From assembly GCA_964476565.1 (NCBI GenBank), contig CAYZBG010000006.1, forward strand, positions 1 to 64,000: DNA of 64,000 bases. Reading direction: 5' to 3'. The position numbers were made by a program, and so were the translations under genes. The notes beneath the pieces are model-generated. The model was not told the DNA's origin and did not search any database. It saw only the letters and a program-made list of their open reading frames with translations. Below, piece after piece: positions 25,015 to 33,960 of the stretch (the stretch's first letter is position 1; the number at the start of each line of letters is the position of its first letter). Source of the stretch: CAMAXB01 sp964476565 (GTDB lineage Bacteria; Verrucomicrobiota; Verrucomicrobiia; Opitutales; Opitutaceae).

Positions 25015-25827
25015 GTGCTTGAGCATGCGGTCGCCCATCCCGGCAAGCTCGTGCGCGCCCGGCTCGTCCATACGATCGCACGGCATCAGGGTCTCGGCGA
25101 GGATGAGGCCCTGCAGCTCGCCTGCGCCATCGAGTATTTCCACCTCTCGTCGCTCCTGCTCGACGACCTCCCGTGCATGGACGACGCCCAGGTGCGCCGC
25201 GGCGAGCCGTGTGCCCACCGGGTGCACGGCGAGGCGACCACGATCCTCGCTGCGCTCGCGTTGATCAACCGCGCCTACGCGCTCGCCGGCATGGCCTTCG
25301 CGGACCAGCCGGGCTTCGTCCGCGTGCAGGCGCACGCCTGCCTCGATGCGTGTCTCGGCTCGTCCGGACTGGTCGGTGGACAAGCGCGCGACCTGCGGTT
25401 CGCAGAGAGCGACCTTTCGCCGCGGGAGATCGGACGCATCGCGGTGGCGAAGACGGGGGCCCTGTTCTGGCTCGCCGTGATGTTGCCGGCGCTGGCGGGC
25501 GATCCGTCGGCGGCCGAGCGGCGTGCGCTCAAGGCGCTGTGCGTGTACTGGGGGCTGGCCTTCCAGGCGCTCGACGATGTGCGGGATGTGCTGGGTCGTA
25601 CGGACGACACGGGCAAGACCACGGGACGTGATCGCGCCCTGCTTCGTCCCAACCTGGCACTGGCGTTGGGCGTGCCGGCCGTGCGGTCCCGTCTCGTCCG
25701 TCTCTTTCTGCTTTCCGAAAAGGCACTGGCGCCCCTGCGGGCGAACGGGGCCCGCTGGACCTGCCTGACGGAGTTCCAGGATGGCTTCGTCGCGGCGCAG
25801 ACCGCCGCCGTGGCCCGGGCGGCCTGA
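25015..25827 (+). CDS. Polyprenyl (FPP/GGPP) synthase, IspA-like
   Basis: 270 residues from GTG 25015. The first aspartate-rich motif 'LLDDLPCMDDAQVRRGEP' and the second 'FQALDDVRDV' are intact, as is 'GLVGGQARDL'; all-trans short-chain prenyl transferases condense IPP with allylic diphosphates. The N-terminus is about 25-30 residues short: homologous-looking sequence continues in frame upstream to about 24961 ('ALISFCPANPATEAHLRAV') without ATG/GTG/TTG, while ATG 24914 opens a different frame that stops at 24967. A frameshift or a CTG start is possible. Neighbours suggest the product feeds a quinone or carotenoid-type lipid. Confidence 0.85.
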   Translation: MLEHAVAHPGKLVRARLVHTIARHQGLGEDEALQLACAIEYFHLSSLLLDDLPCMDDAQVRRGEPCAHRVHGEATTILAALALINRAYALAGMAFADQPGFVRVQAHACLDACLGSSGLVGGQARDLRFAESDLSPREIGRIAVAKTGALFWLAVMLPALAGDPSAAERRALKALCVYWGLAFQALDDVRDVLGRTDDTGKTTGRDRALLRPNLALALGVPAVRSRLVRLFLLSEKALAPLRANGARWTCLTEFQDGFVAAQTAAVARAA

Positions 25828-25832
25828 TCACC

Positions 25833-26937
25833 ATGCGCTTCCTCTCCCTCGTGTTCGTCAACCTGCGCCGGCACCGGCTGCGCGCCCTGATCGGCGTCGC
25901 CGGCATCGCCTTCGGTGTCGCCGCCATGCTCGCGATCCTCGCGATTGTCACGGGGGCGATCGGCATGTTCGAGCGGATCCTTTCCACCGACAGCCACTAC
26001 CTCGTGTTCGAGCGCAACGTGTCCGATCTCTTCTTCAGTTCGGTCACGGATGCGCAGGTCGCGGCCGTGCGGGCGAGCCCGCAGGTCGCGTCGGCCCATC
26101 CGTTGCTCTTCGGCATTGTCTCTTCGCCGGGGCATCCGGTCATCACCTGCTTCGGACTCGAGCCGGACGATCCGCGGCTGGCGCGGGGCGAATGGCTGTC
26201 CGGGCGGGCGGAGGACTTCGGACGCGAGCCGGGCGCCATTTACCTTGGGGCGCGTGCCGCGGAGTTCCTCGGCGTGCGTGCGGGGCAGGAGCTGGAGATC
26301 GGCCGCGGGCGTTTCCGGGTCGGGGGCGTGTTCAAGAACGAGAACGGCTTCGAGGATGGCGGGGTGTTTCTGCCCCTCGCCGAGGCACAGGCCTTTTTTC
26401 ACCGGGACAACGTTGCCTCGGTCGTGGCAGTGAAGCTGCGCGCGCGCGACGAGGGCCCCGCCTTCAAGCGTTCGCTCGAGGCAGCCCATCCGGGCGTCAT
26501 CGCGCTGGAAAACCGCGAGTTCAGCCAAACCTACAACAGTTTTCGCATCCTGCATTTCACCGCCTGGGCGGTCGGCCTCTGCGCCTTCATCCTCGGCGGT
26601 CTCGGGGTGGCCAACACGATGCTGCTGTCCGTGTTCAGCCGCATTCGCGAGATTGCGGTGCTGCGGGTCTGCGGCTTCTCCGAGCGCCAGGTGGCGGCGC
26701 TGATCGTGTCCGAGGCGGCCGCGATCGCCGCCGCCGGTCTCGCCGCGGGCTTTGCGATCGGCTTCGTGCTGCTGGCCGTGCTGGAGCGCATCCCGCAGTT
26801 CCACGGCTACGTGCAGGCGGTCGCGCCTGCCGGGGTGCTCGCGGGCATCGTTGGCACCGCCCTCTGCACGGCGATGGCGGGGGCGGCCTATCCGGCGCGG
26901 TTTGCCGCGCGCATCCAACCGGCGGAGGCCCTGCGTT

Positions 26938-26945
<8 letters not shown>
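25833..26945 (+). CDS. ABC transporter permease, MacB/FtsX type
   Basis: 370 residues with the MacB topology: one N-terminal membrane helix ('IGVAGIAFGVAAMLAILAIV'), a periplasmic MacB-PCD domain of about 230 residues ('DLFFSSVTDAQVAAVRASP', 'GVFKNENGFEDGGVFLPL'), then three C-terminal helices with FtsX motif 'GLGVANTMLLSVFSRIREIAVLRVCG'. Such permeases couple cytoplasmic ATP hydrolysis to movement of lipoproteins, peptides or lipids at the outer face of the membrane. No membrane fusion protein gene is adjacent. Overlaps the ATPase gene by 8 bases. Confidence 0.88.
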
Positions 26946-27642
<697 letters not shown>

Positions 27643-27643
27643 T

Positions 27644-28951
27644 GTGCCCGCCGATGTCCATCCCGACCTTCGTGCGCCGCTCGCGAACGCGGTCAGAGTG
27701 CACGCCCTGGGCTGGCTGGCCGTGGCCAACACCGTGGGTGTGCTGCTCGCGGCGCTGCTGATCTGGCCGGACCTCGGGGCGTGGCTGGGACCGCTGACCT
27801 ACGGCCGCTGGATGCCGGTGCATCTCAACGGACACCTCTACGGCTGGTGCTCCCTGCCCATCGTCGGGCTGCTCCTGCGCGGCTACCTGGATGAGCGCCA
27901 ACCCGACGCGGCCCGGCACGTCCGCGTGGCGCTCGGGGCCTGGTCGCTCGCGCTGGCGCTGGGCTGCATGGCGTGGCTCGGGAGCAACACGAGCGGCAAG
28001 CTCTTCCTCGACTGGCACGGTTGGAGCCGGCCAGTGCTGCCACTTGCCATGTGCGTGCTCTGGACCGTGCTGGCGGCCCACGCGTGGTCGCGCCGGCAGC
28101 TTGACGCCCGTGCCATCGTCCTCGCTCGGGGGGTTCTGCTGGCGGCGCTGCTTCTCGTACCCGGGCTCTTCTACTGGTCTGCGGGACGCGACGTCTATCC
28201 GCCGGTCAATCCCGACAGCGGCGGCGCGACCGGCGCCTCCCTGCTCGGCTCCACGCTGGGCATCGTGACGATCTTCGGCCTCATGCCCGGCCTGCTCGGC
28301 GTACGCCGAACCGTATCCAAGCTGCGGAGACACATTTTTATCGTGGCCTTGGTTGCTTCGTTCGGGGTCTACGCGGCCATCGACCATGGTCACGCGAGCC
28401 ATCACTCCAAGGGCCAGATCCTGGGGCTTGGTCTGCTGCTCGCGTGGGTGCCCCTCCTTGCATGGTTCCTGCGTGGCCATGCGTGGAGCGCGGCGGGCCG
28501 GGCCTGGTTGCACGCGGGCCTCGGCTGGTGGGCCGTGCTGGCCGCGACCGGATGGCTGACCTTCCTGCCCGGGCTTTCTGAGCGACTCAAGTTCACCAAC
28601 GGGCTCGTGGCGCACGCGCACCTGGCGATGGCCGGACTGGTGTCCTGCGTGGGCATGGTCGTCCTGCAGGAGCTGGCGCCGGAGCGCCCGGTACGGCGCG
28701 GTTTCTTCCTCTGGCAGGTGGCCTGCGCGGTGCAGCTGGCCGCCCTGTGGGTCGTGGGCTGGTACGAGGCTCAGGCCGGCGCCGACCTGTTACTGAGTGC
28801 ACCGTGGACCCAGGCTGGCTACCTGGTCCGGTTGGGCTCGGGTGCGGTCATGGCTGGTGTGGCGTGGACCTGGCTGGTCGCGGCCTGGCGCGACGCCCGT
28901 GATGTGCCGACACCCGCCGCTGTCGTTGTACCGGAAGGAGCCGCGTCATGA
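27644..28951 (+). CDS. Heme-copper oxidase subunit I-like (CcoN-like), atypical metal site
   Basis: 435 residues from GTG 27644, with about 12 hydrophobic segments. Two regions match CcoN: 'RWMPVHLNGHLYGW' (H60/H64, helix II low-spin heme ligand) and 'NGLVAHAHLAMAGL' (H324-x-H326, ligands of the high- and low-spin hemes). The region that should hold Cu(B) histidines does not match: 'NPDSGGATGASLLGSTLG' has no histidine at the helix VI place, and helix VII has 'DHGHASHHSKG' in place of the usual P-H-H. It could be an unusual oxidase or NO-reductase relative, or a heme-only quinol/cytochrome b subunit. It lies directly before the CcoO/CcoP-like fusion gene. Confidence 0.7.
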   Translation: MPADVHPDLRAPLANAVRVHALGWLAVANTVGVLLAALLIWPDLGAWLGPLTYGRWMPVHLNGHLYGWCSLPIVGLLLRGYLDERQPDAARHVRVALGAWSLALALGCMAWLGSNTSGKLFLDWHGWSRPVLPLAMCVLWTVLAAHAWSRRQLDARAIVLARGVLLAALLLVPGLFYWSAGRDVYPPVNPDSGGATGASLLGSTLGIVTIFGLMPGLLGVRRTVSKLRRHIFIVALVASFGVYAAIDHGHASHHSKGQILGLGLLLAWVPLLAWFLRGHAWSAAGRAWLHAGLGWWAVLAATGWLTFLPGLSERLKFTNGLVAHAHLAMAGLVSCVGMVVLQELAPERPVRRGFFLWQVACAVQLAALWVVGWYEAQAGADLLLSAPWTQAGYLVRLGSGAVMAGVAWTWLVAAWRDARDVPTPAAVVVPEGAAS

Positions 28952-29355
28952 AACGCGTCTGGAGTCTTCGCCGGATCCGCGCCGTGGCGTGGGTGGCAGG
29001 TGCGATGGACACCGCCACGGGACTTGCGCTGGTCGCGGCACCGGCATGGGTGCTCGGGTGGATGCGCGTGCCGGCCGTGCCGTCGGATGCGCAGGTGTGG
29101 CTGCGCTGGGTGGGCGCCTTTGTCGGTGGCGTCGGAATCTGTTACCTCGTTGCGCTGGCGCGTGGTGGGGTCGAACGCCTGCGGGCCGTGCTCGAACTCA
29201 CGCTCGTCTTGCGCGCGGCGGTCGGGGTGTTCACGGCGGTGTCGATTGCCGGTGGATCGCTGGATCCGAGCTGGACCTCCGTGCCGGTCACTGACCTCGG
29301 TCTGGCGGCGCTGCAAGGATGGTGGCTGGTGAAGGGGGTGTGGCGTCATGAATGA
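28948..29355 (+). CDS. Four-TM membrane protein, paralogue B
   Basis: 135 residues, ATG 28948 overlapping the previous stop as ATGA, and itself overlapping the next start by 8 bases. It has four hydrophobic segments and clear similarity to the product of 22767-23186 over the whole length. Coupled translation between a CcoN-like subunit and a cytochrome-bearing subunit suggests it is a small subunit or assembly factor of the same membrane complex. No family recognised. Confidence 0.65.
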   Translation: MKRVWSLRRIRAVAWVAGAMDTATGLALVAAPAWVLGWMRVPAVPSDAQVWLRWVGAFVGGVGICYLVALARGGVERLRAVLELTLVLRAAVGVFTAVSIAGGSLDPSWTSVPVTDLGLAALQGWWLVKGVWRHE

Positions 29356-31207
29356 GCCCACTCCGATGTTACCGGGGTGGCTCCGCGGGATCGCCGCCGC
29401 GGTGGTGGTAGCGGCGACCTATTTCTATTTCCTCATCTTTGCGGAGTTTGCCCTGCTGGAGCTGGCGCGTGATCTCGATCCTGGCGGCGGGCGCCTGCGG
29501 GTGTTGATGGGCGTGCTTGGAGCCGGCGGAGTGACCGGCAGCCTGCTGGCCGCGCGCTTTTTTCGTTCGGGCATGTACGCGGAAACCGTGGCAGGTGCCT
29601 TGCTCGCCTGCGGCGTCACCGCCGCATGGGCATCGTGGGCCGGGGCATGGGTGGACCTCGTCGTCGCCGCCGGTGCCGTGGGGCTCTCGCTCGGCGGGCT
29701 GACGGTGACCCTCGCCAGCGGACTGCGCGCGGCGATCGGCGAGCGCAGCCTTGGGCGCTGTCTCGGCCTTGGCACGGGCGTCGCCTACGCGATGTGCAAT
29801 CTACCGGCCATCTTCACGGCGAACGCCGCCCTGCAGACCGCCTTGGCGGTCGTTGCGGTCAGCATCGGGGCGCTGGCGACGATCGCGTTGCGCGGTCCGT
29901 CGGGCACCGCCGAGTCTGAGCCGACGGTGGCGCCTTCTGCTCTGACGGTGGGGCGCTGGCTGGTGGTCCTGCTGATGCTGGTGTGGTTCGATTCGGCTGC
30001 CTTTTACATCATCCAACACACGCCGGCGCTGCGGGCGGCCACGTGGGAAGGCGACGTGACGCTTTGGGTCAACGCGGCGGTTCACCTCGGCGCAGCGCTG
30101 TTGGCCGGGGCGCTGCTGGATCGCGGACGGCGCGGCCCGGTGGCGGGTGCAGCCGCCGCGCTGCTTGCGCTCGCCTGCCTCGGCCTCGACGGCGGTGTGA
30201 TCGAAGGCTGGCCAGTGGAGTGGCTCTACACCGCGGGCGTGTCGTTGTACTCGGTCGTGCTCGTCCACGTCCCGGCACAGTCGGGCCGGCCCTGGGTGGC
30301 CGGACTCGTCTTTGCCGTCGCCGGCTGGGCCGGATCCGCCCTCGGGATCGGCATGGCGCAGGATTTGCAACGGGTGCCCCTTGAGTTTGTCGTCGCGGCG
30401 GGGGCGGTGCTGGCGGTGGTGGCGTTCGCGCCACGGGTGCGTTGGCCCATGGCGGTCGCCGGGATCGCGGTGGCGATGCTGGCGCCGGGTGGGTTGCGGG
30501 CCGGGACGCCGCTGATTGAGCAGGGGCGGAGAGTCTACATCGCCGAAGGCTGCATTCATTGCCATTCGCAGTACGTGCGTCCGCGCACCGACGACGTGGT
30601 GCGCTGGGGACCTGCGACCGATCTGCCGCAGAGCCTGAAAGAGCTGCCTCCGCTTTATGGCAACCGGAGGCAGGGACCGGATCTCGCGCAGGTCGGCAAT
30701 CGGCGCAACGAAGTCTGGAACCGCCTTCATCTCATCGCGCCCCGGTCGGTCTCCCCCGGTTCGCGCATGCCATCGTACGCCCATTTGTTCGCCGGCGGCG
30801 ACGGGCGGGGCGAGGCGTTGGTCGCCTACCTTGCGTCCCTCGGTACCGACACCCAGGCGGAACGGCTGGCCCAGGTCCAGGCGTGGAAGCCGGCACCGGG
30901 CACGAAGCCCGCCGCCGACGCGGCGCGCCGATTCGCGGCGCTGTGTGCGCCGTGTCATGGCGCCGGAGGGCAGGGCGACGGGCCGCTGGCAGGCCGGCTT
31001 GGGGCCCCGCCGCCGGATTTCAGCCGCGGCGCGTGGCGCTACGTGCGGGACGATGACGAGGTCCTGGCGTTGATGCGCATCGTGAAGTTCGGCGTGCCGG
31101 GCACGGCTATGGCCGGGCACGAGTACCTGCGTGACGAGGAGGTGTTCGCGCTCGCGCTGCACGCCCAGGCCTTGCACGCTGCGGGTGGCGGCAACCCGCG
31201 TCCATGA
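29348..31207 (+). CDS. 12-TM MFS-like protein fused to CcoO- and CcoP-like cytochrome c domains
   Basis: 619 residues. Residues 10-380 are 11-12 membrane segments related to paralogue A at 23176. Residues 390-500 are a CcoO (FixO) domain: 'GRRVYIAEGCIHCHSQYVRP' with heme site C402-x-x-C405-H406, then 'GPDLAQVGNRRNEVWNRLHL' and 'SRMPSYAHLF' with the likely Met ligand M474. Residues 525-605 are a second cytochrome c, C533-A-P-C536-H537 with M588 in 'GTAMAG'. In cbb3 oxidases CcoO and CcoP are separate chains with single or double helices; a fusion to a 12-TM carrier-like domain is unusual. It should carry electrons to or from the CcoN-like subunit. Confidence 0.8.
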   Translation: MNEPTPMLPGWLRGIAAAVVVAATYFYFLIFAEFALLELARDLDPGGGRLRVLMGVLGAGGVTGSLLAARFFRSGMYAETVAGALLACGVTAAWASWAGAWVDLVVAAGAVGLSLGGLTVTLASGLRAAIGERSLGRCLGLGTGVAYAMCNLPAIFTANAALQTALAVVAVSIGALATIALRGPSGTAESEPTVAPSALTVGRWLVVLLMLVWFDSAAFYIIQHTPALRAATWEGDVTLWVNAAVHLGAALLAGALLDRGRRGPVAGAAAALLALACLGLDGGVIEGWPVEWLYTAGVSLYSVVLVHVPAQSGRPWVAGLVFAVAGWAGSALGIGMAQDLQRVPLEFVVAAGAVLAVVAFAPRVRWPMAVAGIAVAMLAPGGLRAGTPLIEQGRRVYIAEGCIHCHSQYVRPRTDDVVRWGPATDLPQSLKELPPLYGNRRQGPDLAQVGNRRNEVWNRLHLIAPRSVSPGSRMPSYAHLFAGGDGRGEALVAYLASLGTDTQAERLAQVQAWKPAPGTKPAADAARRFAALCAPCHGAGGQGDGPLAGRLGAPPPDFSRGAWRYVRDDDEVLALMRIVKFGVPGTAMAGHEYLRDEEVFALALHAQALHAAGGGNPRP

Positions 31208-31872
31208 AGATTCTCATCGTCGAAGACGAACGCAAGGTGGGGCAGTTTGTGGAGAAGGCGCTGGCCGAACAGGCGTACACCACGCACCTCGCCCCCACGT
31301 GCGCGGAGGCGCGCGATGCGCTCGCCGAGACGCCCTACGATGCCATCGTGCTCGACCTCGGCCTCCCGGACGGCGACGGCCTCGACCTGCTGCGCGAATG
31401 GCGGGCGGCGGGGTTCAACGAGCCTGTTCTCATCCTAAGCGCGCGGGACGCCGTGGCCGACCGCATCAAGGGCCTCAACCTGGGCGCCGACGACTACCTG
31501 CCCAAGCCCTTCAGCGTCGACGAACTGCTGGCGCGTGTGCGTTCGCTCCTGCGCCGGCAGGGCGGCGCGGCACGCGCGACCGTGCTGGAGCATCAGGGCA
31601 TCCGCATGGACCTGCTCGCCCGCCACGTCTCACTCGACGGGGTGCCGGTGGAGCTGACCGCGCGCGAGTTCGCGCTGCTCGAGCTGTTCCTGCAAAACCG
31701 GGGACGCGTGCTCACCCGCACCCTCATCGGCGAGAAAATCTGGGACGCGTCCTACGACCTCGAGACCAACCTGATCGACGTTTACGTGCGCCGCCTGCGC
31801 AAGAAGTTCGAACGTCCCGGCGCGCCGCCGCTGATCCGGACGCTGCGGGGCACGGGATACCAGTTGGCATGA
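31204..31872 (+). CDS. OmpR-family response regulator
   Basis: 222 residues. Receiver domain 1-115 with acidic pair E7-D8, phospho-acceptor D51 ('IVLDLGLPDGDG'), and K of 'DDYLPKPFSVDELLARV'. C-terminal winged helix 125-222 ('LTAREFALLELFLQNRGRVLTR', read in pieces, and 'LIDVYVRRLRKKF'). ATG 31204 overlaps the stop of the cytochrome fusion gene by four bases, so it is translated with the operon. Closest in type to CusR/QseB regulators. Its probable target is the 11-bp repeat cluster at 24295. Confidence 0.95.
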   Translation: MKILIVEDERKVGQFVEKALAEQAYTTHLAPTCAEARDALAETPYDAIVLDLGLPDGDGLDLLREWRAAGFNEPVLILSARDAVADRIKGLNLGADDYLPKPFSVDELLARVRSLLRRQGGAARATVLEHQGIRMDLLARHVSLDGVPVELTAREFALLELFLQNRGRVLTRTLIGEKIWDASYDLETNLIDVYVRRLRKKFERPGAPPLIRTLRGTGYQLA

Positions 31873-33233
31873 AGACCGGCTCCTTCACCGTGCGGCTGGT
31901 GCTCCAGGTCGCCCTGCTGGTGACCCTGACGGCCGCGGCCGTGCTGCTGGCCGGCGGCTGGCTCGTGCAACGGGAGATGATCCGCAGCATCGAACTGCTG
32001 CACGAGGCCGAGTACGACGAGCTGCGCGCGCTGATCGGCACCAGCCAGACGCTGACCGCGGCGGAGATTGGCGCGCGCATCCGCCATGACACCGAAAGCG
32101 ACGCGGCGCTGTACTACATCCAGGTGCATCGCGCCGACGGCCAGGTGTTGTTCCGGTCGCCGAACCTCGGCGAGAATCTCCTGCCGGATCTGTCCGGTGG
32201 CGAACTGCACTGGACGACCTCCCTGCCCGGGGTGGGAGAGGTGCGCGTGTCGGAGTTTCATTTCCAGCCGTGGCACATCCAGATCGCGAGCCCCCTCGCG
32301 CCGCTCCAGCGCCTGATGGGCGAGTATGCGCGCGTCGGTGGCGTGCTCGTCGCCGCGGCCGCGCTGGCGGGTGTCGCGGTCGGTTATGGCTTTGCCCGCG
32401 TGACCCTGCGGCCGGTGCGCGCCATCGAGCAGACCGCCCGACGGATTCGTGGCGACAACCTCGGCGAACGCATCCCTACGCCCTCGGGCAACGACGAACT
32501 CGCCGCCCTGACCCGCCTGCTCAACGAGACCTTTGAACGGCTTGAGGCTTCGTTTGCCCAGGTGACGCGGTTCACCGCCGATGCCTCGCACGAGCTCAAG
32601 ACGCCGCTCGCCCTCATCCAGCTCAACGCCGAACGCGCGCGTGCGCGTCTCGGCCACGACCCCGAGGCGGTCGAGGCCATCGGCTCGTTGCTCGAGGAGA
32701 TCGGCCGCATGCATCGCATCATCGAGAGCCTGCTCTTCCTCTCCAAGGCGGATGCCGGCGTGCTGGCGCTGGAGCGCAAGCCGATCGACGTGCCGGCCTG
32801 GTTGGCGGATTTCGCCGACGACGCCCGGGTGCTGGCCGAGGACCGCGGCGTGCGCTTCGAACTCGGACCGGTGGCGTCCGGCCCGCTGGGTGGCGAGGCC
32901 AGTCTCCTGCGTCAGCTGCTGCTCAACCTGGTCGCCAATGCGCTTCATGTCTCGCCCCCCGGAGGCGTGGTCCGGCTCACCGCGGAGACCCGGGGCGGAC
33001 GGTGGACGTTCCTCGTCGAGGACGAGGGACCCGGCCTGCCACCCGACCAGCTGGCGCGGGTCTTCGAACGCTTCGTCCGCTTCAGCCGGCCTGGGGTCGA
33101 TCGGGGCACCGGTCACGGTCTCGGCCTCGCCATCTGCCAGGGCATCGCGCGGCTGCACGGTGGAGAGATCCGCGCGGAGAATCGGTCCGACCGTTCTGGC
33201 CTGCGCATGGTCGTGACCCTCCCGGCGGGCTGA
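31869..33233 (+). CDS. Sensor histidine kinase (CusS/QseC type)
   Basis: 454 residues from ATG 31869, overlapping the regulator stop as ATGA. Helix 1 at about 10-32, a periplasmic domain of about 120 residues ('RHDTESDAALYYIQVHRADG'), helix 2 at about 155-176, HAMP ('VTLRPVRAIEQTARRI'), HisKA with H241 ('DASHELKTPLALI'), and HATPase with N box 'LLLNLVANALHVSPPGG', G1 'EDEGPGLPP' and G2 'GTGHGLGLAICQGI'. The signal is not known. Being last in the operon, it would sense a condition relevant to the oxidase-like complex or its lipid. Confidence 0.95.
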   Translation: MKTGSFTVRLVLQVALLVTLTAAAVLLAGGWLVQREMIRSIELLHEAEYDELRALIGTSQTLTAAEIGARIRHDTESDAALYYIQVHRADGQVLFRSPNLGENLLPDLSGGELHWTTSLPGVGEVRVSEFHFQPWHIQIASPLAPLQRLMGEYARVGGVLVAAAALAGVAVGYGFARVTLRPVRAIEQTARRIRGDNLGERIPTPSGNDELAALTRLLNETFERLEASFAQVTRFTADASHELKTPLALIQLNAERARARLGHDPEAVEAIGSLLEEIGRMHRIIESLLFLSKADAGVLALERKPIDVPAWLADFADDARVLAEDRGVRFELGPVASGPLGGEASLLRQLLLNLVANALHVSPPGGVVRLTAETRGGRWTFLVEDEGPGLPPDQLARVFERFVRFSRPGVDRGTGHGLGLAICQGIARLHGGEIRAENRSDRSGLRMVVTLPAG

Positions 33234-33251
33234 GGGCCACCCGCCACAGGG

Positions 33252-33953
33252 TCAAAAGAGCTCGGTCTGGCGCTCGACGCGCAGATCGACGGGATCCCAG
33301 CACAAGGCGTCGTCGATCTGCGGCGAATTCATGCGGGGATTCACCGGCACGGCGGTGAGTGTATCGGCCGGCACCGGTTGGCGCAGGGACGGGAGCGCGG
33401 CCGGATCGCTGCGCCGCGGGTCGAGCCAGGCTTCCCAGTCGTCGGCCTCGAGCAGCACCGGCATCCGGTCATGGATCGGCGTCATGAGCGCGTTGGGTGC
33501 CGTGGTGAGGATCGCGCAGGTCTCGAGCGGCGTGTCATGATCCGGCGGATACCAACTTTCCCACAGCCCGGCGAAGCAGAACGGCGCACCGTCGCGGCGG
33601 CGGAAAAGCCAGGGCTGCCGGGCGCGGCCCTGCGCCTGCCACTCGTAGAAGCCGCTGGCCGGAATGAGGCAGCGCCGCTTGCGCAGCGCCTCGCGGAAGG
33701 TCGGTTTTTCCGCGGCGGTCTCGGCGCGGGCGTTCACCGGGGCGTTGGCCGCCTCGTGGGTCCACGACGGTAGCAGCCCCCAGCGCAGGAGCGCGAACTC
33801 CCGGGCGCCGGCCGCGGTGGTGCGCACCGCCGGTAGTCGCGTGCCGGGCGGCACGTTGTAGCGCGTGACGGGCATCGGTTCCGGCGGGGCGACGCCCAGG
33901 CGGGCAAGGACGAGGCGCAGGTCGGCCTGAAGCAGGGCGTAGCGCGTGCACAT
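33252..33953 (-). CDS. SOS response-associated peptidase (SRAP, YedK/HMCES family)
   Basis: 233 residues. The catalytic Cys2 follows the initiator Met ('MCTRYALLQ'; most members have MCGRF/Y). The other key residues are present: N74 in 'VNARAET', E104 in 'GFYEW' and H161 in 'HDRMPVLL'. SRAP proteins form a thiazolidine crosslink with abasic sites in single-stranded DNA, shielding them during replication. Seven bases downstream of a radical SAM gene on the same strand, so probably one operon. Convergent with the sensor kinase gene. Confidence 0.93.
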   Translation of the reverse strand: MCTRYALLQADLRLVLARLGVAPPEPMPVTRYNVPPGTRLPAVRTTAAGAREFALLRWGLLPSWTHEAANAPVNARAETAAEKPTFREALRKRRCLIPASGFYEWQAQGRARQPWLFRRRDGAPFCFAGLWESWYPPDHDTPLETCAILTTAPNALMTPIHDRMPVLLEADDWEAWLDPRRSDPAALPSLRQPVPADTLTAVPVNPRMNSPQIDDALCWDPVDLRVERQTELF

Positions 33954-33960
33954 GGCGGAC

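Noticed and set aside
31131..31868. Apparent N-terminal extension of the sensor kinase over the response regulator
   Set aside because: It reads an arginine-rich frame within the regulator gene. ATG 31869 has the usual ATGA overlap and leads straight into the first membrane helix.
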